Counted from the first letter of the stretch, positions 34,786-44,349 are shown. The stretch is 64,000 nt of DNA from Novosphingobium clariflavum (GCF_026420865.1 NZ_JAPCWC010000013.1:54558-118557), one strand, 5' to 3'. Notes: generated by a model not told the origin, from the letters alone. Made by a program: numbers and translations.

Positions 34786-36501
34786 TTACGAACGGTTCTT
34801 GAGAGCTTCGCCGAGGATGTCGCCGAGCGAAGCGCCCGAGTCCGACGAACCGTACTGTTCGACAGCTTCCTTTTCTTCGTGAAGCTGGCGAGCCTTGACC
34901 GAGAAGGTCGGCTTCTTCGAACGGTCGAAACCGGTGACCATGGCGTCCAGCTTCTGGCCGACCTGGAAGCGGTCGGGGCGCTGTTCGTCGCGGTCGCGGC
35001 CGAGGTCCGAACGCTTGATGAAGCCGGTGGCGCCATCGTCGCCAGCCTGGACTTCCAGGCCGCCGTCGCGAACTTCGAGAACGGTGACGGTGACGACTTC
35101 GTTGCGGCGCAGCGAGCTGCCGCCGGCCGAAGCGGCAACGCCGCCAGCTGCCGGAGCACCACGCTCAAGCTGCTTCATGCCGAGGCTGATGCGTTCCTTC
35201 TCGACGTCGACGTCGAGAACCACGGCCGAAACCTGCTCGCCCTTGCGGTGCAGAGCCAGCGCGTCCTCGCCCGAGATGCCCCAGGCGATGTCCGACATGT
35301 GAACCATGCCGTCCACGTCGCCGTCGAGGCCGATGAACAGACCGAATTCGGTCGCGTTCTTGACTTCGCCTTCGACGGTCGAACCGACGGGGTGCTTCTC
35401 GGCGAAGGCTTCCCAGGGGTTCTGCTGAGCCTGCTTGAGGCCGAGCGAGATGCGGCGCTTGTCCGAATCGACTTCGAGAACGACCACTTCGACTTCCTGC
35501 GAGGTCGAGACGATCTTGCCGGGGTGGACGTTCTTCTTGGTCCAGGACATTTCCGAAACGTGGACAAGGCCCTCGATGCCGGCTTCCAGTTCCACGAACG
35601 CACCGTATTCGGTGATGTTGGTGACGGTGCCGGTGAGCTTGGCGCCCACGGGGTACTTGACGGCGGCGCCTTCCCACGGATCGCTTTCCAGCTGCTTCAT
35701 GCCGAGGCTGATGCGCTGGGTGTCCTGGTTGATGCGGATGATCTGGACCTTCACGGTGTCGCCGATGGCGATCACTTCGCTCGGGTGGTTGACGCGCTTG
35801 TAGCTCATGTCGGTGACATGGAGCAGGCCGTCGATGCCGCCGAGGTCAACGAACGCACCGTAGTCGGTGATGTTCTTGACGACGCCTTCGATGACCTGGC
35901 CTTCGCTCAGCTTGTCGATCAGCTCGCTGCGCTGTTCGGCGCGCGTTTCTTCGAGGACGGCGCGACGCGACACGACGATATTGCCGCGGCGACGGTCCAT
36001 CTTCAGGATCTGGAAGGGCTGCGGCACGTCCATCAGCGGGGTGACGTCGCGCACGGGGCGGATGTCGACCTGCGAGCCGGGGAGGAACGCAACGGCGCCG
36101 TCGAGGTCGACGGTGAAGCCGCCCTTGACGCGGCCGAAGATCACGCCTTCGACGCGCTTGCCTTCACCGAATTCGTTCTCGAGCTTGTCCCAGGCGGCTT
36201 CGCGGCGTGCGCGGTCGCGCGACAGCATCGCTTCACCGTCGGCGTTCTCGACGCGGTCGACGTAAACTTCGACTTCGTCACCGACCTTGAGACCGTGCTC
36301 GCCTTCACCGCGGGCGAATTCGCGCAGGGCAACGCGGCCCTCGCTCTTCAGGCCCACGTCGATGACGGCCTTGTCGTTTTCGATGGCAGTGACGGTACCC
36401 TTGACGACGCGGCCTTCGAAGCCGTCATCGGCGACACCGCCGAGCTGATCGTCAAGCATCTTCGCGAAATCGTCGCGAGTCGGATTGGCGGAAGTAGCCA
36501 T
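34786..36501 (-). CDS. rpsA: 30S ribosomal protein S1
   Basis: About 571 residues with six S1 (OB-fold) RNA-binding repeats, recognisable by recurring GAFVDLGG-, GLVHVSEM- and ISLGMKQLE-type segments. S1 brings structured mRNAs to the 30S subunit. The ATG at 36501 (MATSANPT) is chosen; the frame continues upstream without homology. cmk lies just upstream on the same strand, the usual cmk-rpsA order, but with a ~240-base gap and its own leader hairpin. Confidence 0.97.
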   Translation of the reverse strand: MATSANPTRDDFAKMLDDQLGGVADDGFEGRVVKGTVTAIENDKAVIDVGLKSEGRVALREFARGEGEHGLKVGDEVEVYVDRVENADGEAMLSRDRARREAAWDKLENEFGEGKRVEGVIFGRVKGGFTVDLDGAVAFLPGSQVDIRPVRDVTPLMDVPQPFQILKMDRRRGNIVVSRRAVLEETRAEQRSELIDKLSEGQVIEGVVKNITDYGAFVDLGGIDGLLHVTDMSYKRVNHPSEVIAIGDTVKVQIIRINQDTQRISLGMKQLESDPWEGAAVKYPVGAKLTGTVTNITEYGAFVELEAGIEGLVHVSEMSWTKKNVHPGKIVSTSQEVEVVVLEVDSDKRRISLGLKQAQQNPWEAFAEKHPVGSTVEGEVKNATEFGLFIGLDGDVDGMVHMSDIAWGISGEDALALHRKGEQVSAVVLDVDVEKERISLGMKQLERGAPAAGGVAASAGGSSLRRNEVVTVTVLEVRDGGLEVQAGDDGATGFIKRSDLGRDRDEQRPDRFQVGQKLDAMVTGFDRSKKPTFSVKARQLHEEKEAVEQYGSSDSGASLGDILGEALKNRS

Positions 36502-36533
36502 TAAAGGTTTAATCCTGTTTAGTTTTTTCCGGC

Positions 36534-36553
36534 CTGGCGGTTTGATCCGCCGG
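36534..36553 (-). promoter_or_regulatory. Leader hairpin upstream of rpsA
   Basis: CTGGCGG (36534-36540) and CCGCCGG (36547-36553) form a 7-bp stem with one wobble, about 33 bases before the rpsA start. S1 represses its own translation in E. coli through leader structure; a like role here is a guess. Confidence 0.35.
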
Positions 36554-36741
36554 TCTTTCCTCCGCGCTTCGCACCATGCGAAACCCGGGCCAAAAGGGCC
36601 GAACCGCCGTGGGGGCCGAATGCCGTCCACGGCGTCTGTCGAACCAGGTGGTTCTCCAGACCGGCGGCCCCTACGCGCATGGGGGGTGAAATGCAAGGAA
36701 ATAGGCGGATGCGGGGTGGTTTCGTCGTATCCGAAAGGCGC

Positions 36742-37365
36742 TTAATCGACCCTGAGTGCATCCACGGCGGCGATGGCGGCGGCGATGGCTTCCTCGCGCT
36801 TGAGTTCCGAGGTGTCGATCTCGATGGCATCGGCGGCGGCGATCAGCGGTGCGTCCTTGCGCCCCCGGTCGCGCTCGTCGCGGGCGGCGAGGTCGGCGGT
36901 GATCGCCTCCAGGGTGACGTCGCGGCCATGGGCCTGCATTTCGAGGAAGCGGCGCTGGGCGCGGGCTTCGACCGAAGCCACGACGAAAAGCTTCACTTCG
37001 GCTTCCGGGGCGATCACGGTGCCGATGTCGCGCCCGTCGAGCACGGCGCCGTCGGGCTGGACTGCGAAGGCGTGCTGGCGTTCGTAGAGCGCCTGGCGCA
37101 CCGCGGGGTGGACCGAGACCCGGCTTGCCAGGCCGCCACTGGCTTCGGAGCGCAGTTCGGGATCGTCCAGCAGGCCTTCGGGGAAGGTGCAGGCGGCAAG
37201 GGCATCGACGGGATCGTCGGGGTTGCCGCCATCGAGGAAGCACTGACGGCCGACCGCGCGGTAGAGCAGGCCGGTGTCGAGGTGGGGCAGTCCGAAATGG
37301 TGGGCGAGGGCCTTGGCGATAGTGCCTTTGCCCGATGCGGTGGGTCCGTCTACGGCGATAATCAT
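36742..37365 (-). CDS. cmk: Cytidylate kinase
   Basis: 207 residues. P-loop DGPTASGKGT at the N-terminus, then LDTGLLYRAVG and the CMP-binding LDGRDIGTVI segment. It phosphorylates CMP and dCMP. It precedes rpsA on the same strand, a widespread pairing. Confidence 0.96.
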   Translation of the reverse strand: MIIAVDGPTASGKGTIAKALAHHFGLPHLDTGLLYRAVGRQCFLDGGNPDDPVDALAACTFPEGLLDDPELRSEASGGLASRVSVHPAVRQALYERQHAFAVQPDGAVLDGRDIGTVIAPEAEVKLFVVASVEARAQRRFLEMQAHGRDVTLEAITADLAARDERDRGRKDAPLIAAADAIEIDTSELKREEAIAAAIAAVDALRVD

Positions 37366-37410
37366 CGCGCGGTCATGGCGGCTTGGCCGGCGGGTGGCAA
37401 GGGCCGGATC

Positions 37411-37443
37411 AGGCTGCGCTCAGGCTGCGCTCAGGCTGGGCTC
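37411..37443. repeat. Three tandem 11-bp repeats
   Basis: AGGCTGCGCTC occurs at 37411-37421 and 37422-37432, and AGGCTGGGCTC at 37433-37443. The last unit runs into the stop codon of the 81-residue membrane protein on the minus strand. Confidence 0.85.
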
Positions 37444-37687
37444 AGGACTCCGGGCTGGTGAGTTCCGGGCTGTCGGGACCGTAGATGTCGATCAGTTCCT
37501 GTTCGAAGCGGCCCGAATCGCGGGCCAGCCAGGCGATCATGACCACCGCGATACCGATGCTGGCGCCGACTAGCGGCAGGATCAGGGTCAATGCCGCGAG
37601 CAAGGGCATGGGCAGGGCGCCAAGCCATCGGCGCAGGCTGTGATGGCGGTGGATCGGCGCGGCGCGACCGGCCCGAATCGATGTCAT
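37442..37687 (-). CDS. Small single-helix membrane protein, unknown function
   Basis: 81 residues. A basic N-terminus precedes a hydrophobic stretch (about 28-54, possibly one long or two short helices), followed by an acidic tail. GGGAGG lies well placed before the ATG at 37687. I do not recognise the family. It lies between aroA and cmk on the same strand. The C-terminal coding end touches a tandem 11-bp repeat. Confidence 0.6.
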   Translation of the reverse strand: MTSIRAGRAAPIHRHHSLRRWLGALPMPLLAALTLILPLVGASIGIAVVMIAWLARDSGRFEQELIDIYGPDSPELTSPES

Positions 37688-37788
37688 GATGGCCTCCCTT
37701 CACCGAGAGGCTAGGCGCGCGAACCTTGTCGAATGGTAACCGGACGGCTCGGGGAACAGGGCGGCGGCCTGGCGAAAAGGGTGTCTCG

Positions 37789-37850
37789 CGGGAGACTGTC
37801 TCCCGGTGGACGGTCCCCCGGTGGACCGTGACGGCACTGTCCGCCGGGGG
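37789..37850 (-). terminator. Hairpins downstream of aroA
   Basis: CCCCCGGTGGAC (37815-37826) pairs with GTCCGCCGGGGG (37839-37850), one wobble, just beyond the aroA stop. A second small stem, CGGGAGA-CTG-TCTCCCG, lies at 37789-37805. There is no T tract. Confidence 0.6.
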
Positions 37851-37857
37851 AAGGGCG

Positions 37858-39216
37858 TTATCCCGCGAGGCTGGCCAGCAGCGCCTCGAAGTTGGGGAAG
37901 CTGGTGGCGATCGGGCGGGTGTCGTCTACTTCGACACCGCCGCTGCTGACGAGACCGGCGACCGCCATCGACATGGCGATGCGGTGATCGAGATGGGTGG
38001 TGACTTGCGCGTCCGCCGCCGTGCCGGGCAGCGGGGCGCCGCCGGTGCCGGTGATGACGAGGCCGTCCTCGCGCTCCTCGATCGCCGCGCCGGCCAGTGT
38101 CAGCGCGGCGGCCATGGCGGCGAGACGGTCCGATTCCTTCACGCGCAGTTCGTCGAGTCCGCTGGTGACGGTGACGCCCTCGGCCAGCGAGGCGGCGACG
38201 AAGAGGACGGGGAACTCGTCGATCATGGCCGGCGCGATGGCGGGATCGACGGTGATGCCCTTGAGCGCGGAGTGCCTGACCAGCAGGTCGGCCACCGGCT
38301 CACCGCCGACTTCGCGCTCGCTGAGGAACTCGATCTGGCCGCCCATCTGGCGCAGCACTTCGACAAGGCCCGCGCGAGTGGGGTTGAGGCCGACGTTCTC
38401 GATCACCACTTCGCTGCCCGGCGTCACCAGCGCGGCAACGATGAAGAAGGCCGCCGAGGAGGGGTCGCCCGGCACGTCGATCACCTGGGGCTTGAGTTCG
38501 GCCTCGCCCTTGATGGTGATGATGCGGGTGCCGTCCGCCTCCACGGTGACGGTAAGGTCGGCGCCGAAGCCCTTGAGCATGCGTTCGGAATGGTCGCGGG
38601 TCGGCACCGGCTCGATCACGGTGGTCTCGCCCGGCGTATTGAGGCCGGCGAGCAGGATCGCGCTCTTTACCTGCGCGGAGGCGACCGGCAGGCGGTAGGT
38701 GATCGGCACCGCAGGTGTGGCGCCGCGCACGATCAGCGGCAGGCGGCCGCCCTCGCTGGCTTCGAAGCTGGCACCCATTTCAGACAGCGGATCGATCACC
38801 CGGCCCATCGGGCGCTTGGACAGCGAGGCATCGCCGGTGAAGCTGACCGCGATCGGATGGCTGGCGACAAGGCCCATCAAGAGGCGGGTCGACGTGCCCG
38901 AATTGCCCATGTCGAGCGGGCCCTCGGGCTGGAGCAGGGCGCCGACGCCCACGCCGCTCACCCGCCATTCGCCCCCGGATTCGCCAGCGCCCACGCGCTC
39001 GACCGTGGCGCCCATCGCGCGCATGGCAGCGGCGGTGGCGAGCACGTCCTCGCCTTCCAGCAGGCCGGTCACGCGGGTTTCGCCGACCGCCAGCGCGCCG
39101 AGCATGATCGAGCGGTGGCTGATCGACTTGTCGCCCGGCACGCGAATCCTGCCCTTCAGCGGTCCTGCGGGCAGGAAACGGCGGGGGCGCATGGGGGTGG
39201 TGCTGTCGTGGCTCAC
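37858..39216 (-). CDS. aroA: 3-phosphoshikimate 1-carboxyvinyltransferase (EPSP synthase), class II type
   Basis: About 452 residues. The active-site segments [47 protein letters not shown] and ELRVKESDR are present. The LLEGEDVL and RPMGRV patterns are those of class II (Agrobacterium CP4-like) enzymes, but the position that is Ala in CP4 (GNAAT) is Gly here (GNSGT). It makes EPSP in the shikimate pathway. GTG 39216, with GGAAAGAAG upstream, is preferred; an ATG at 39192 is the alternative. Confidence 0.94.
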   Translation of the reverse strand: MSHDSTTPMRPRRFLPAGPLKGRIRVPGDKSISHRSIMLGALAVGETRVTGLLEGEDVLATAAAMRAMGATVERVGAGESGGEWRVSGVGVGALLQPEGPLDMGNSGTSTRLLMGLVASHPIAVSFTGDASLSKRPMGRVIDPLSEMGASFEASEGGRLPLIVRGATPAVPITYRLPVASAQVKSAILLAGLNTPGETTVIEPVPTRDHSERMLKGFGADLTVTVEADGTRIITIKGEAELKPQVIDVPGDPSSAAFFIVAALVTPGSEVVIENVGLNPTRAGLVEVLRQMGGQIEFLSEREVGGEPVADLLVRHSALKGITVDPAIAPAMIDEFPVLFVAASLAEGVTVTSGLDELRVKESDRLAAMAAALTLAGAAIEEREDGLVITGTGGAPLPGTAADAQVTTHLDHRIAMSMAVAGLVSSGGVEVDDTRPIATSFPNFEALLASLAG

Positions 39217-39396
39217 GGGCGTGCTTCTTTCCGATTGGCGGGGCGCAAAATCGCCGGGCTTTTGACAGCGGCTGCGGCCTATGGCAAGGCGCGCGCCCTG
39301 ATGTGGCCGGGACGCTTGATTTTGCGCGCCGGCCCTCCCATCAAGACACGGAATTCTCGCCCGTACTCTTCGGGCGCGCAGTAATGAGGACATTTC

Positions 39397-39717
39397 ATGG
39401 CAAAGCCTGAGTGGGGCGCCAAGCACGGCTGCCCGAAATGCGGCACCCGCTTCTACGACCTGGGCAAGGATGACCCGGTCACCTGCATCGAGTGCGGCCA
39501 TTCGTGGCACCCGGAACCGGTGCTGAAGTCCAAGCAGCCGATTCCCTATGAGGAAATCCAGAAGAAGGAAGCCGTCGAGACCGAGGATGCGGATCTCGCC
39601 GACGACGATCTGGACATCGACGACGACGGCGATTCGCCGGACAACGACGTCGACCTCGGCGGTGACGACGATCTCGGCATCGGCGCCGGCGACGACGACG
39701 GCGACCGCGACGAGTAA
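39397..39717 (+). CDS. TIGR02300 (FYDLN-acid) family protein
   Basis: 106 residues. The N-terminal part has a zinc-ribbon-like pair of CxxC/CxxC motifs (GCPKCG and CIECG) and the name-giving FYDLGKDDP. The C-terminal half is almost all Asp and Glu. This family is, as I know it, limited to alphaproteobacteria and has no assigned function. It is divergent from aroA and ends in a clean terminator. Confidence 0.92.
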   Translation: MAKPEWGAKHGCPKCGTRFYDLGKDDPVTCIECGHSWHPEPVLKSKQPIPYEEIQKKEAVETEDADLADDDLDIDDDGDSPDNDVDLGGDDDLGIGAGDDDGDRDE

Positions 39718-39741
39718 GCCTCGCAGCGGATCTGTTTCAGG

Positions 39742-39780
39742 AAAGGGCGCGGCGCTTCGGTGGCCGCGCCCTTTCTCGTT
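39742..39780 (+). terminator. Terminator of the FYDLN-acid gene
   Basis: AAAGGGCGCGGC (39742-39753) and GCCGCGCCCTTT (39763-39774) form a perfect 12-bp stem with a 9-base loop, followed by CTCGTT. Confidence 0.88.
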
Positions 39781-39915
39781 TCCGGGGTAATGGCCCCTTC
39801 CGATCCATTTGCGGGAATTGCGCTTGACCGGCTCAGACTGAGCGGGGGTGGGGAAGGGCGTGGACCGCTTTTTCGGCCGCCGTTCAAAAAATGACAGGTC
39901 GGTGAAAATTTCCTC

Positions 39916-39944
39916 TTGCCAGCCCGGAGAACCCCATCTAGAGG
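39916..39944 (+). promoter_or_regulatory. Probable promoter of tRNA-Ala
   Basis: TTGCCA (39916-39921), a 17-base spacer and TAGAGG (39939-39944) are followed by a GC-rich GCGGCCTCC segment. The tRNA-Tyr promoter at 47001 has a like layout. The rest of the 314 bases before the tRNA holds no gene. Confidence 0.55.
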
Positions 39945-40031
39945 GCGGCCTCCCAAGCGGAGACGGTCTTCAACGATCGGCGCTGCAGCGGGATTGGATC
40001 GAACCTCCCGGGTCGATCCGGTGAAATGAAT

Positions 40032-40107
40032 GGGGCCTTAGCTCAGCTGGGAGAGCGCCTGCATGGCATGCAGGAGGTCAGCGGTTCGATCCCGCTAGGC
40101 TCCACCA
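40032..40107 (+). tRNA. tRNA-Ala, anticodon GGC
   Basis: A 76-base cloverleaf including encoded CCA. Acceptor stem GGGGCCT pairs with AGGCTCC; D-arm GCTCAGCTGGGAGAGC; anticodon stem CCTGC/GCAGG with loop ATGGCAT giving anticodon GGC, read as alanine (GCC codon); T-arm GCGGTTCGATCCCGC. Confidence 0.97.
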
Positions 40108-40180
40108 TTTCTTCCGAAACAGCCTTTCAAATTTATCTTTGCCGGGCTATTTCGACATATCAGTTTCGCGGGAACGCGAT

Positions 40181-40217
40181 ACGCTGGCCGACGAGGTTTC
40201 GTCCGCCGGCGTTTTTC
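40181..40217 (+). terminator. First of two related terminators after tRNA-Ala
   Basis: ACGCTGGC (40181-40188) pairs with GCCGGCGT (40205-40212), with an inner stem GACGA/TCGTC, followed by TTTTT. Confidence 0.85.
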
Positions 40218-40233
40218 GCATAAGGTTTCCGTC

Positions 40234-40269
40234 ACGCCGGTCAGCGAGGTTTCGCCCACCGGCGTTTTT
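40234..40269 (+). terminator. Second of two related terminators after tRNA-Ala
   Basis: ACGCCGGT (40234-40241) pairs with ACCGGCGT (40258-40265), followed by TTTT. The loop GAGGTTTCG is shared with the first terminator, so the two appear to be a duplication. Confidence 0.85.
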
Positions 40270-40313
40270 GGCGTTCTGGCTGGCCTGATGGTCGGTCAAA
40301 AGTGGAGTTAGGC

Positions 40314-41762
40314 ATGTTCGACAGCCTTTCGGATCGTCTTGGTGGCGTTTTCGACAAGCTGCGTGGCCGCGGCGCGCTCAAGGAGCAGGACGTTCGCGAT
40401 GCCATGCGCGAAGTGCGCATCGCGCTGCTCGAAGCCGATGTCGCGCTCCCCGTCGTGCGCCGCTTCATCGATCAGGTCACCGAACAGGCTGTCGGCCAGT
40501 CGGTCCTGAAGTCGGTCACCCCCGGCCAGCAGGTCGTCAAGATCGTCAATGACGCGCTGATCGAGATGCTGGGCGGCGACCAGACCGCCGAGCTCGATCT
40601 GGAAGCGGTTCCGCCCGTCGTCATCATGATGGTCGGTCTGCAGGGTTCGGGTAAGACCACCAGCACCGCCAAGATCGCCCGCCTCCTCAAGGAGAAGCAG
40701 GGCAAGAAGGTCATGATGGCCTCGCTGGACGTCAACCGTCCGGCGGCGCAGGAACAGCTTCGCGTCCTGGGCGAGCAGGTGGGCGTCGCCACCCTGCCGA
40801 TCATCGCCGGCCAGCAGCCGACCGAGATCGCCACCCGCGCGATGCAGTCCGCCCGCCTTCAGGCCGTGGACGTGCTGCTGCTCGACACCGCCGGTCGTCT
40901 CCACGTCGACACGCAGCTGATGGACGAGATGAAGGCGGTTGCCGCCATCTCGACCCCGCGTGAAACGCTGCTGGTGGTCGACTCGCTGACGGGTCAGGAC
41001 GCGGTCAACGTCGCGCAGTCGTTCGCCGGCGAAGTCGATCTTACCGGCGTCGTGCTCACCCGTATGGACGGCGATGCGCGCGGCGGTGCGGCGCTGTCGA
41101 TGCGGGCCGTGACCGGCAAGCCGATCAAGTTCGCGGGCACCGGCGAGAAGATGGAGGCCCTTGAGGTCTTCCACCCCAGCCGCGTTGCCAACCGCATCCT
41201 CGGCATGGGCGATATCGTCTCGATCGTCGAAAAGGCGGCCGAGGCGGTCAAGGTCGAGGAAGCCGAAGCGCTGGCCAAGCGCATGGAGCAGGGCAAGTTC
41301 GACATGAACGACCTGCGCATGCAGCTCAGCCAGATGCAGAAGATGGGCGGCCTGGGCGCGCTGGCCGGCATGATGCCGGGCATGAAGAAGGCCAAGGCGG
41401 CGATGCAGGCCTCGGGCATGGACGACCGCGTGCTGCTGCGCATGGATGCGATCATCGGTTCGATGACCCCGAAGGAGCGCGCCAATCCCGCGCTGCTCAA
41501 CGCCAAGCGCAAGATCCGCGTCGCCAATGGGTCGGGCACCAATGTCCAGGACGTCAACAAGCTGCTGAAAATGCACCTCGAGATGTCCAAGGCCATGAAG
41601 CAGATCAAGAAGATGGGCGGCCTCAAGGGGCTGGCCGCGATGTTCGGCAAGGGCGGCCTCGATGCTGCCATGCCCGGATTGGGCGGCGGTCTTGGGGGCG
41701 GCGGGGCCGGCGGTATGCCCGGCCTCGGTGGGCCCGATCTCAGCAAGTTTCTGAAGAAGTAA
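40314..41762 (+). CDS. ffh: Signal recognition particle protein Ffh
   Basis: 482 residues: N-domain helices, GTPase G-domain (P-loop GLQGSGKTTS, DTAGRLHVD, TRMDGDARGGAALS) and the methionine-rich M-domain for signal-peptide and 4.5S RNA binding. The end is a Gly-rich low-complexity tail. It targets membrane proteins to the translocon. GGAG lies 7 bases before the ATG at 40314. It heads the rpsP-rimM-trmD-rplS region. Confidence 0.97.
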   Translation: MFDSLSDRLGGVFDKLRGRGALKEQDVRDAMREVRIALLEADVALPVVRRFIDQVTEQAVGQSVLKSVTPGQQVVKIVNDALIEMLGGDQTAELDLEAVPPVVIMMVGLQGSGKTTSTAKIARLLKEKQGKKVMMASLDVNRPAAQEQLRVLGEQVGVATLPIIAGQQPTEIATRAMQSARLQAVDVLLLDTAGRLHVDTQLMDEMKAVAAISTPRETLLVVDSLTGQDAVNVAQSFAGEVDLTGVVLTRMDGDARGGAALSMRAVTGKPIKFAGTGEKMEALEVFHPSRVANRILGMGDIVSIVEKAAEAVKVEEAEALAKRMEQGKFDMNDLRMQLSQMQKMGGLGALAGMMPGMKKAKAAMQASGMDDRVLLRMDAIIGSMTPKERANPALLNAKRKIRVANGSGTNVQDVNKLLKMHLEMSKAMKQIKKMGGLKGLAAMFGKGGLDAAMPGLGGGLGGGGAGGMPGLGGPDLSKFLKK

Positions 41763-41792
41763 TTTTTGAAGATTTGAAGGAAAGGTAGAGCA

Positions 41793-42221
41793 ATGTCCGT
41801 TTCGATCCGTCTGTCGCGCGGTGGCGCGAAGAAGCGTCCTTACTACAAGATCGTCGTCTCCAACTCGCGCGCTCCGCGCGACGGCAAGTATCTTGAGCAG
41901 GTCGGCACCTACAACCCGATCCTCGCCAAGGACGACGAAAACCGCGTCCGTCTGGTCGAAGACCGCGTGCGTTACTGGCTCGGCGTTGGCGCCCAGCCGA
42001 CCGACCGTGTTGCCCGCCTGCTCGACAAGGCCGGCATCAAGGAGCGCGCTGCTACCGTGAACGCCAAGAAGGGCGAACCGGGCCAGAAGGCCAAGGACCG
42101 CGCTGAAGAAAAGGCTGAAAAGCTGCGCGAAGCTGAAGAAGCTGCCGCCGCTGCTGCTGCCGCTCCGGCCGCTGAAGAAGCTCCGGCTGAAGCAGCTGCC
42201 GAGGAATCGACCGAAGCCTAA
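41793..42221 (+). CDS. rpsP: 30S ribosomal protein S16
   Basis: 142 residues. The first ~80 are canonical S16 ([37 protein letters not shown]). The remaining ~60 form an Ala/Glu/Lys-rich extension longer than the E. coli form, a feature common in alphaproteobacteria. It is needed for 30S assembly. GAAAGGTAGAG precedes the ATG. Confidence 0.96.
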   Translation: MSVSIRLSRGGAKKRPYYKIVVSNSRAPRDGKYLEQVGTYNPILAKDDENRVRLVEDRVRYWLGVGAQPTDRVARLLDKAGIKERAATVNAKKGEPGQKAKDRAEEKAEKLREAEEAAAAAAAAPAAEEAPAEAAAEESTEA

Positions 42222-42239
42222 GCTTCAGGTCGGATCCAG

Positions 42240-42764
42240 ATGGCTGGTCAAGACCGCCCCGTCACGCTTGCTGCCATCACTGGCGCGCACGGCGTGACGG
42301 GCGAGGTTCGCCTCAAGCTGTTCGGTGAAGGCGTGGCGGCGCTCAAGCGCTACCGCGCCTTCAACGAGTCAATGGGCAGGGATTCCACTCTGACGCTCGC
42401 CAAGCTGCGCGATGACGGCAAGGGCGGTGCGATTGCGCGTTTCGAGGAAGTGCCGGATCGTACGGCTGCCGAGAAGCTGCGCGGCACCGCGCTCACCGTT
42501 CCGCGCGCGTCGATGCCGGAACTGGAGGAGGGCGAGTATTATCACGCCGACCTTCTGGGCCTGCGCGCCGTTTCCGACGCGGGTGACGAACTGGGCACCT
42601 GCATCGGGGTCGAGAACTTCGGCGCCGGCGACGTGATCGAGATCGAGCGTCCGGTAGGCGAGGATGGAAAACGGCGCCGTTTCATGGTGCCGATGACCAC
42701 CGCCGCCGTTCCCGAGTGGGATCACGAACGCATTGTCGTCAACGCGGCTTTTGCGGAAGAATAA
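42240..42764 (+). CDS. rimM: 16S rRNA processing protein RimM
   Basis: 174 residues with the RimM N-terminal barrel ([16 protein letters not shown]) and C-terminal PRC-barrel ([28 protein letters not shown]). It binds S19 and helps mature the 30S head. It follows rpsP closely and is itself followed by a strong terminator that separates it from trmD. Confidence 0.94.
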   Translation: MAGQDRPVTLAAITGAHGVTGEVRLKLFGEGVAALKRYRAFNESMGRDSTLTLAKLRDDGKGGAIARFEEVPDRTAAEKLRGTALTVPRASMPELEEGEYYHADLLGLRAVSDAGDELGTCIGVENFGAGDVIEIERPVGEDGKRRRFMVPMTTAAVPEWDHERIVVNAAFAEE

Positions 42765-42766
42765 AG

Positions 42767-42796
42767 GAAAGGCCGCCCTTCGGGGCGGCCTTTCTT
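42767..42796 (+). terminator. UUCG-capped terminator between rimM and the trmD section
   Basis: GAAAGGCCGCCC (42767-42778) and GGGCGGCCTTTC (42783-42794) form a perfect 12-bp stem closed by a TTCG tetraloop, overlapping the end of rimM by no coding bases. Confidence 0.9.
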
Positions 42797-42856
42797 GCAT
42801 CGGGCGGCGGTCCGGCGCGCTGGCGGGGGCGGCTCGCCCGGGGTCGGGAGCTTTCC

Positions 42857-43198
42857 ATGATCTATCTGCTTGGCCTGTTTTTCCTGGTGTTCCCGGTCTT
42901 GTTTGCCGGGGGGCTGCTGCGCTGGCGCAAGGACTGGTCGCGGCGCCGGATCGTGCTGGTGTCGGCCTCGCCGCTGGCTGCCCTGATCGCGGCGCCATGC
43001 GTGCTCGTGTTTGTGCTGACGTTCACCGCGACGCCGCGGCAATGCGTGATCGACCGGTGCGACGAGGATCGGGATACCGCCGTTGGCGGCCTGCTGATCG
43101 CGCTGGGCGGTTTTGTCGGAGGGGTGTTGACAGCGGGGGGCGCAGTCTATCTGGCACGGCGCAACGCGCCCGTACCCGAAGCAGATATATTCACATGA
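42857..43198 (+). CDS. Three-helix membrane protein, unknown function
   Basis: 113 residues with three hydrophobic segments (about 1-21, 35-57 and 79-103). Between helices 2 and 3 lie two Cys residues in [11 protein letters not shown]. No family recognised. GGGAG sits 6 bases before the ATG. Its TGA overlaps the trmD ATG (ATGA), so trmD translation is likely coupled to it. It interrupts the widely kept rpsP-rimM-trmD-rplS order. Confidence 0.65.
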   Translation: MIYLLGLFFLVFPVLFAGGLLRWRKDWSRRRIVLVSASPLAALIAAPCVLVFVLTFTATPRQCVIDRCDEDRDTAVGGLLIALGGFVGGVLTAGGAVYLARRNAPVPEADIFT

Positions 43199-43941
43199 CT
43201 TTCAACGCCACCGTCCTCACCCTCTACCCCGAGATGTTCCCCGGCACGCTTGGCATCAGCCTTGCGGGCAGGGCGCTTGCCGAGGGCAAGTGGGCCATGA
43301 ACCCGGTCCACATCCGCGACTTCACCACCGACAGGCACCGCACCGTCGACGATACCCCGGCGGGCGGCGGTGCCGGGATGGTGCTCAAGGTCGACGTTCT
43401 GGCCGCGGCCATCGACCATGCCCGCACGATCAATCCCGACGCGCCGATCATCGCCATGACCCCGCGCGGCAAGCCGATCTCGCAGGCACGCGTGCGCGAA
43501 CTGGCGCAAGGGCCGGGCGTGACCATCCTGTGCGGCCGCTTCGAGGGGTTTGACGAGCGCATCTTCGAAGGGCGCCAGGTGGAGGAGATGTCGGTCGGCG
43601 ACGCGGTGCTTTCGGGCGGCGAACCGGCGGCGATCCTGCTGCTTGACGCTTGCATTCGGCTGCTTCCCGGCGTAATGGGCGCCGCTTCCAGCGGGACCGA
43701 GGAATCGTTCGAGGACGGTCTTCTCGAATACCCGCAATATACCCGACCCACCGAGTGGGAAGGGCGCACGATCCCTGAAGTGCTGCGATCGGGGGATCAT
43801 GCGAAGATCGCCGCCTGGCGGAAACGGCAGGCGGAGGAAGATACACGGTCACGCAGGCCGGACCTTTGGGAACGTCACAGTGGCGTTCGGGGCCAGTCTG
43901 CCTCTGGTGCGCGGCGCAAAAACGAGGACTTAGGTTCATGA
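43195..43941 (+). CDS. trmD: tRNA (guanine(37)-N(1))-methyltransferase
   Basis: 248 residues of the SPOUT family. N-terminal [34 protein letters not shown] and the knot region [14 protein letters not shown] are present. The C-terminal domain ([12 protein letters not shown]) is canonical. It methylates G37 of several tRNAs to prevent frameshifting. The ATG overlaps the preceding membrane-protein stop, and its own stop overlaps the rplS ATG. Confidence 0.96.
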   Translation: MTFNATVLTLYPEMFPGTLGISLAGRALAEGKWAMNPVHIRDFTTDRHRTVDDTPAGGGAGMVLKVDVLAAAIDHARTINPDAPIIAMTPRGKPISQARVRELAQGPGVTILCGRFEGFDERIFEGRQVEEMSVGDAVLSGGEPAAILLLDACIRLLPGVMGAASSGTEESFEDGLLEYPQYTRPTEWEGRTIPEVLRSGDHAKIAAWRKRQAEEDTRSRRPDLWERHSGVRGQSASGARRKNEDLGS

Positions 43942-44306
43942 ACCTGATTCAGCAGATCGAGGCCGAGGAAATTGCCAAGGCCGCCAAGGATATCCCGACC
44001 TTCCGTCCGGGCGACACCGTCCGCGTCGGCGTGAAGGTGGTTGAAGGCACCCGTACCCGCGTCCAGGCGTACGAAGGCGTGTGCATCGCGCGTTCGAACC
44101 GTGGCATGGGTTCGAACTTCACCGTCCGCAAGATGAGCTTCGGTGAAGGCGTTGAGCGCGTATTCCCGCTCTACTCGCCGAACATCGATTCGATCACCGT
44201 CGTCCGTCGCGGCGTCGTGCGTCGTGCGAAGCTGTACTACCTGCGTGGTCGTACCGGCAAGCGCGCCCGTATCGCCGAGCGCCGGGTCAACGAACCCAAG
44301 GCGTAA
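43938..44306 (+). CDS. rplS: 50S ribosomal protein L19
   Basis: 122 residues with the conserved [36 protein letters not shown] and [13 protein letters not shown] segments. The ATG overlaps the trmD stop (ATGA), a coupling common in this operon. A terminator follows at 44350. Confidence 0.97.
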   Translation: MNLIQQIEAEEIAKAAKDIPTFRPGDTVRVGVKVVEGTRTRVQAYEGVCIARSNRGMGSNFTVRKMSFGEGVERVFPLYSPNIDSITVVRRGVVRRAKLYYLRGRTGKRARIAERRVNEPKA

Positions 44307-44349
44307 GCCCGGGCGATATGACCGGCTCTTCGGGGCCGGGCAGCTTGAG

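Noticed and set aside
34735..36504. 589-codon frame antisense to rpsA
   Set aside because: Shadow of the S1 repeats; no ribosome binding site or family similarity.
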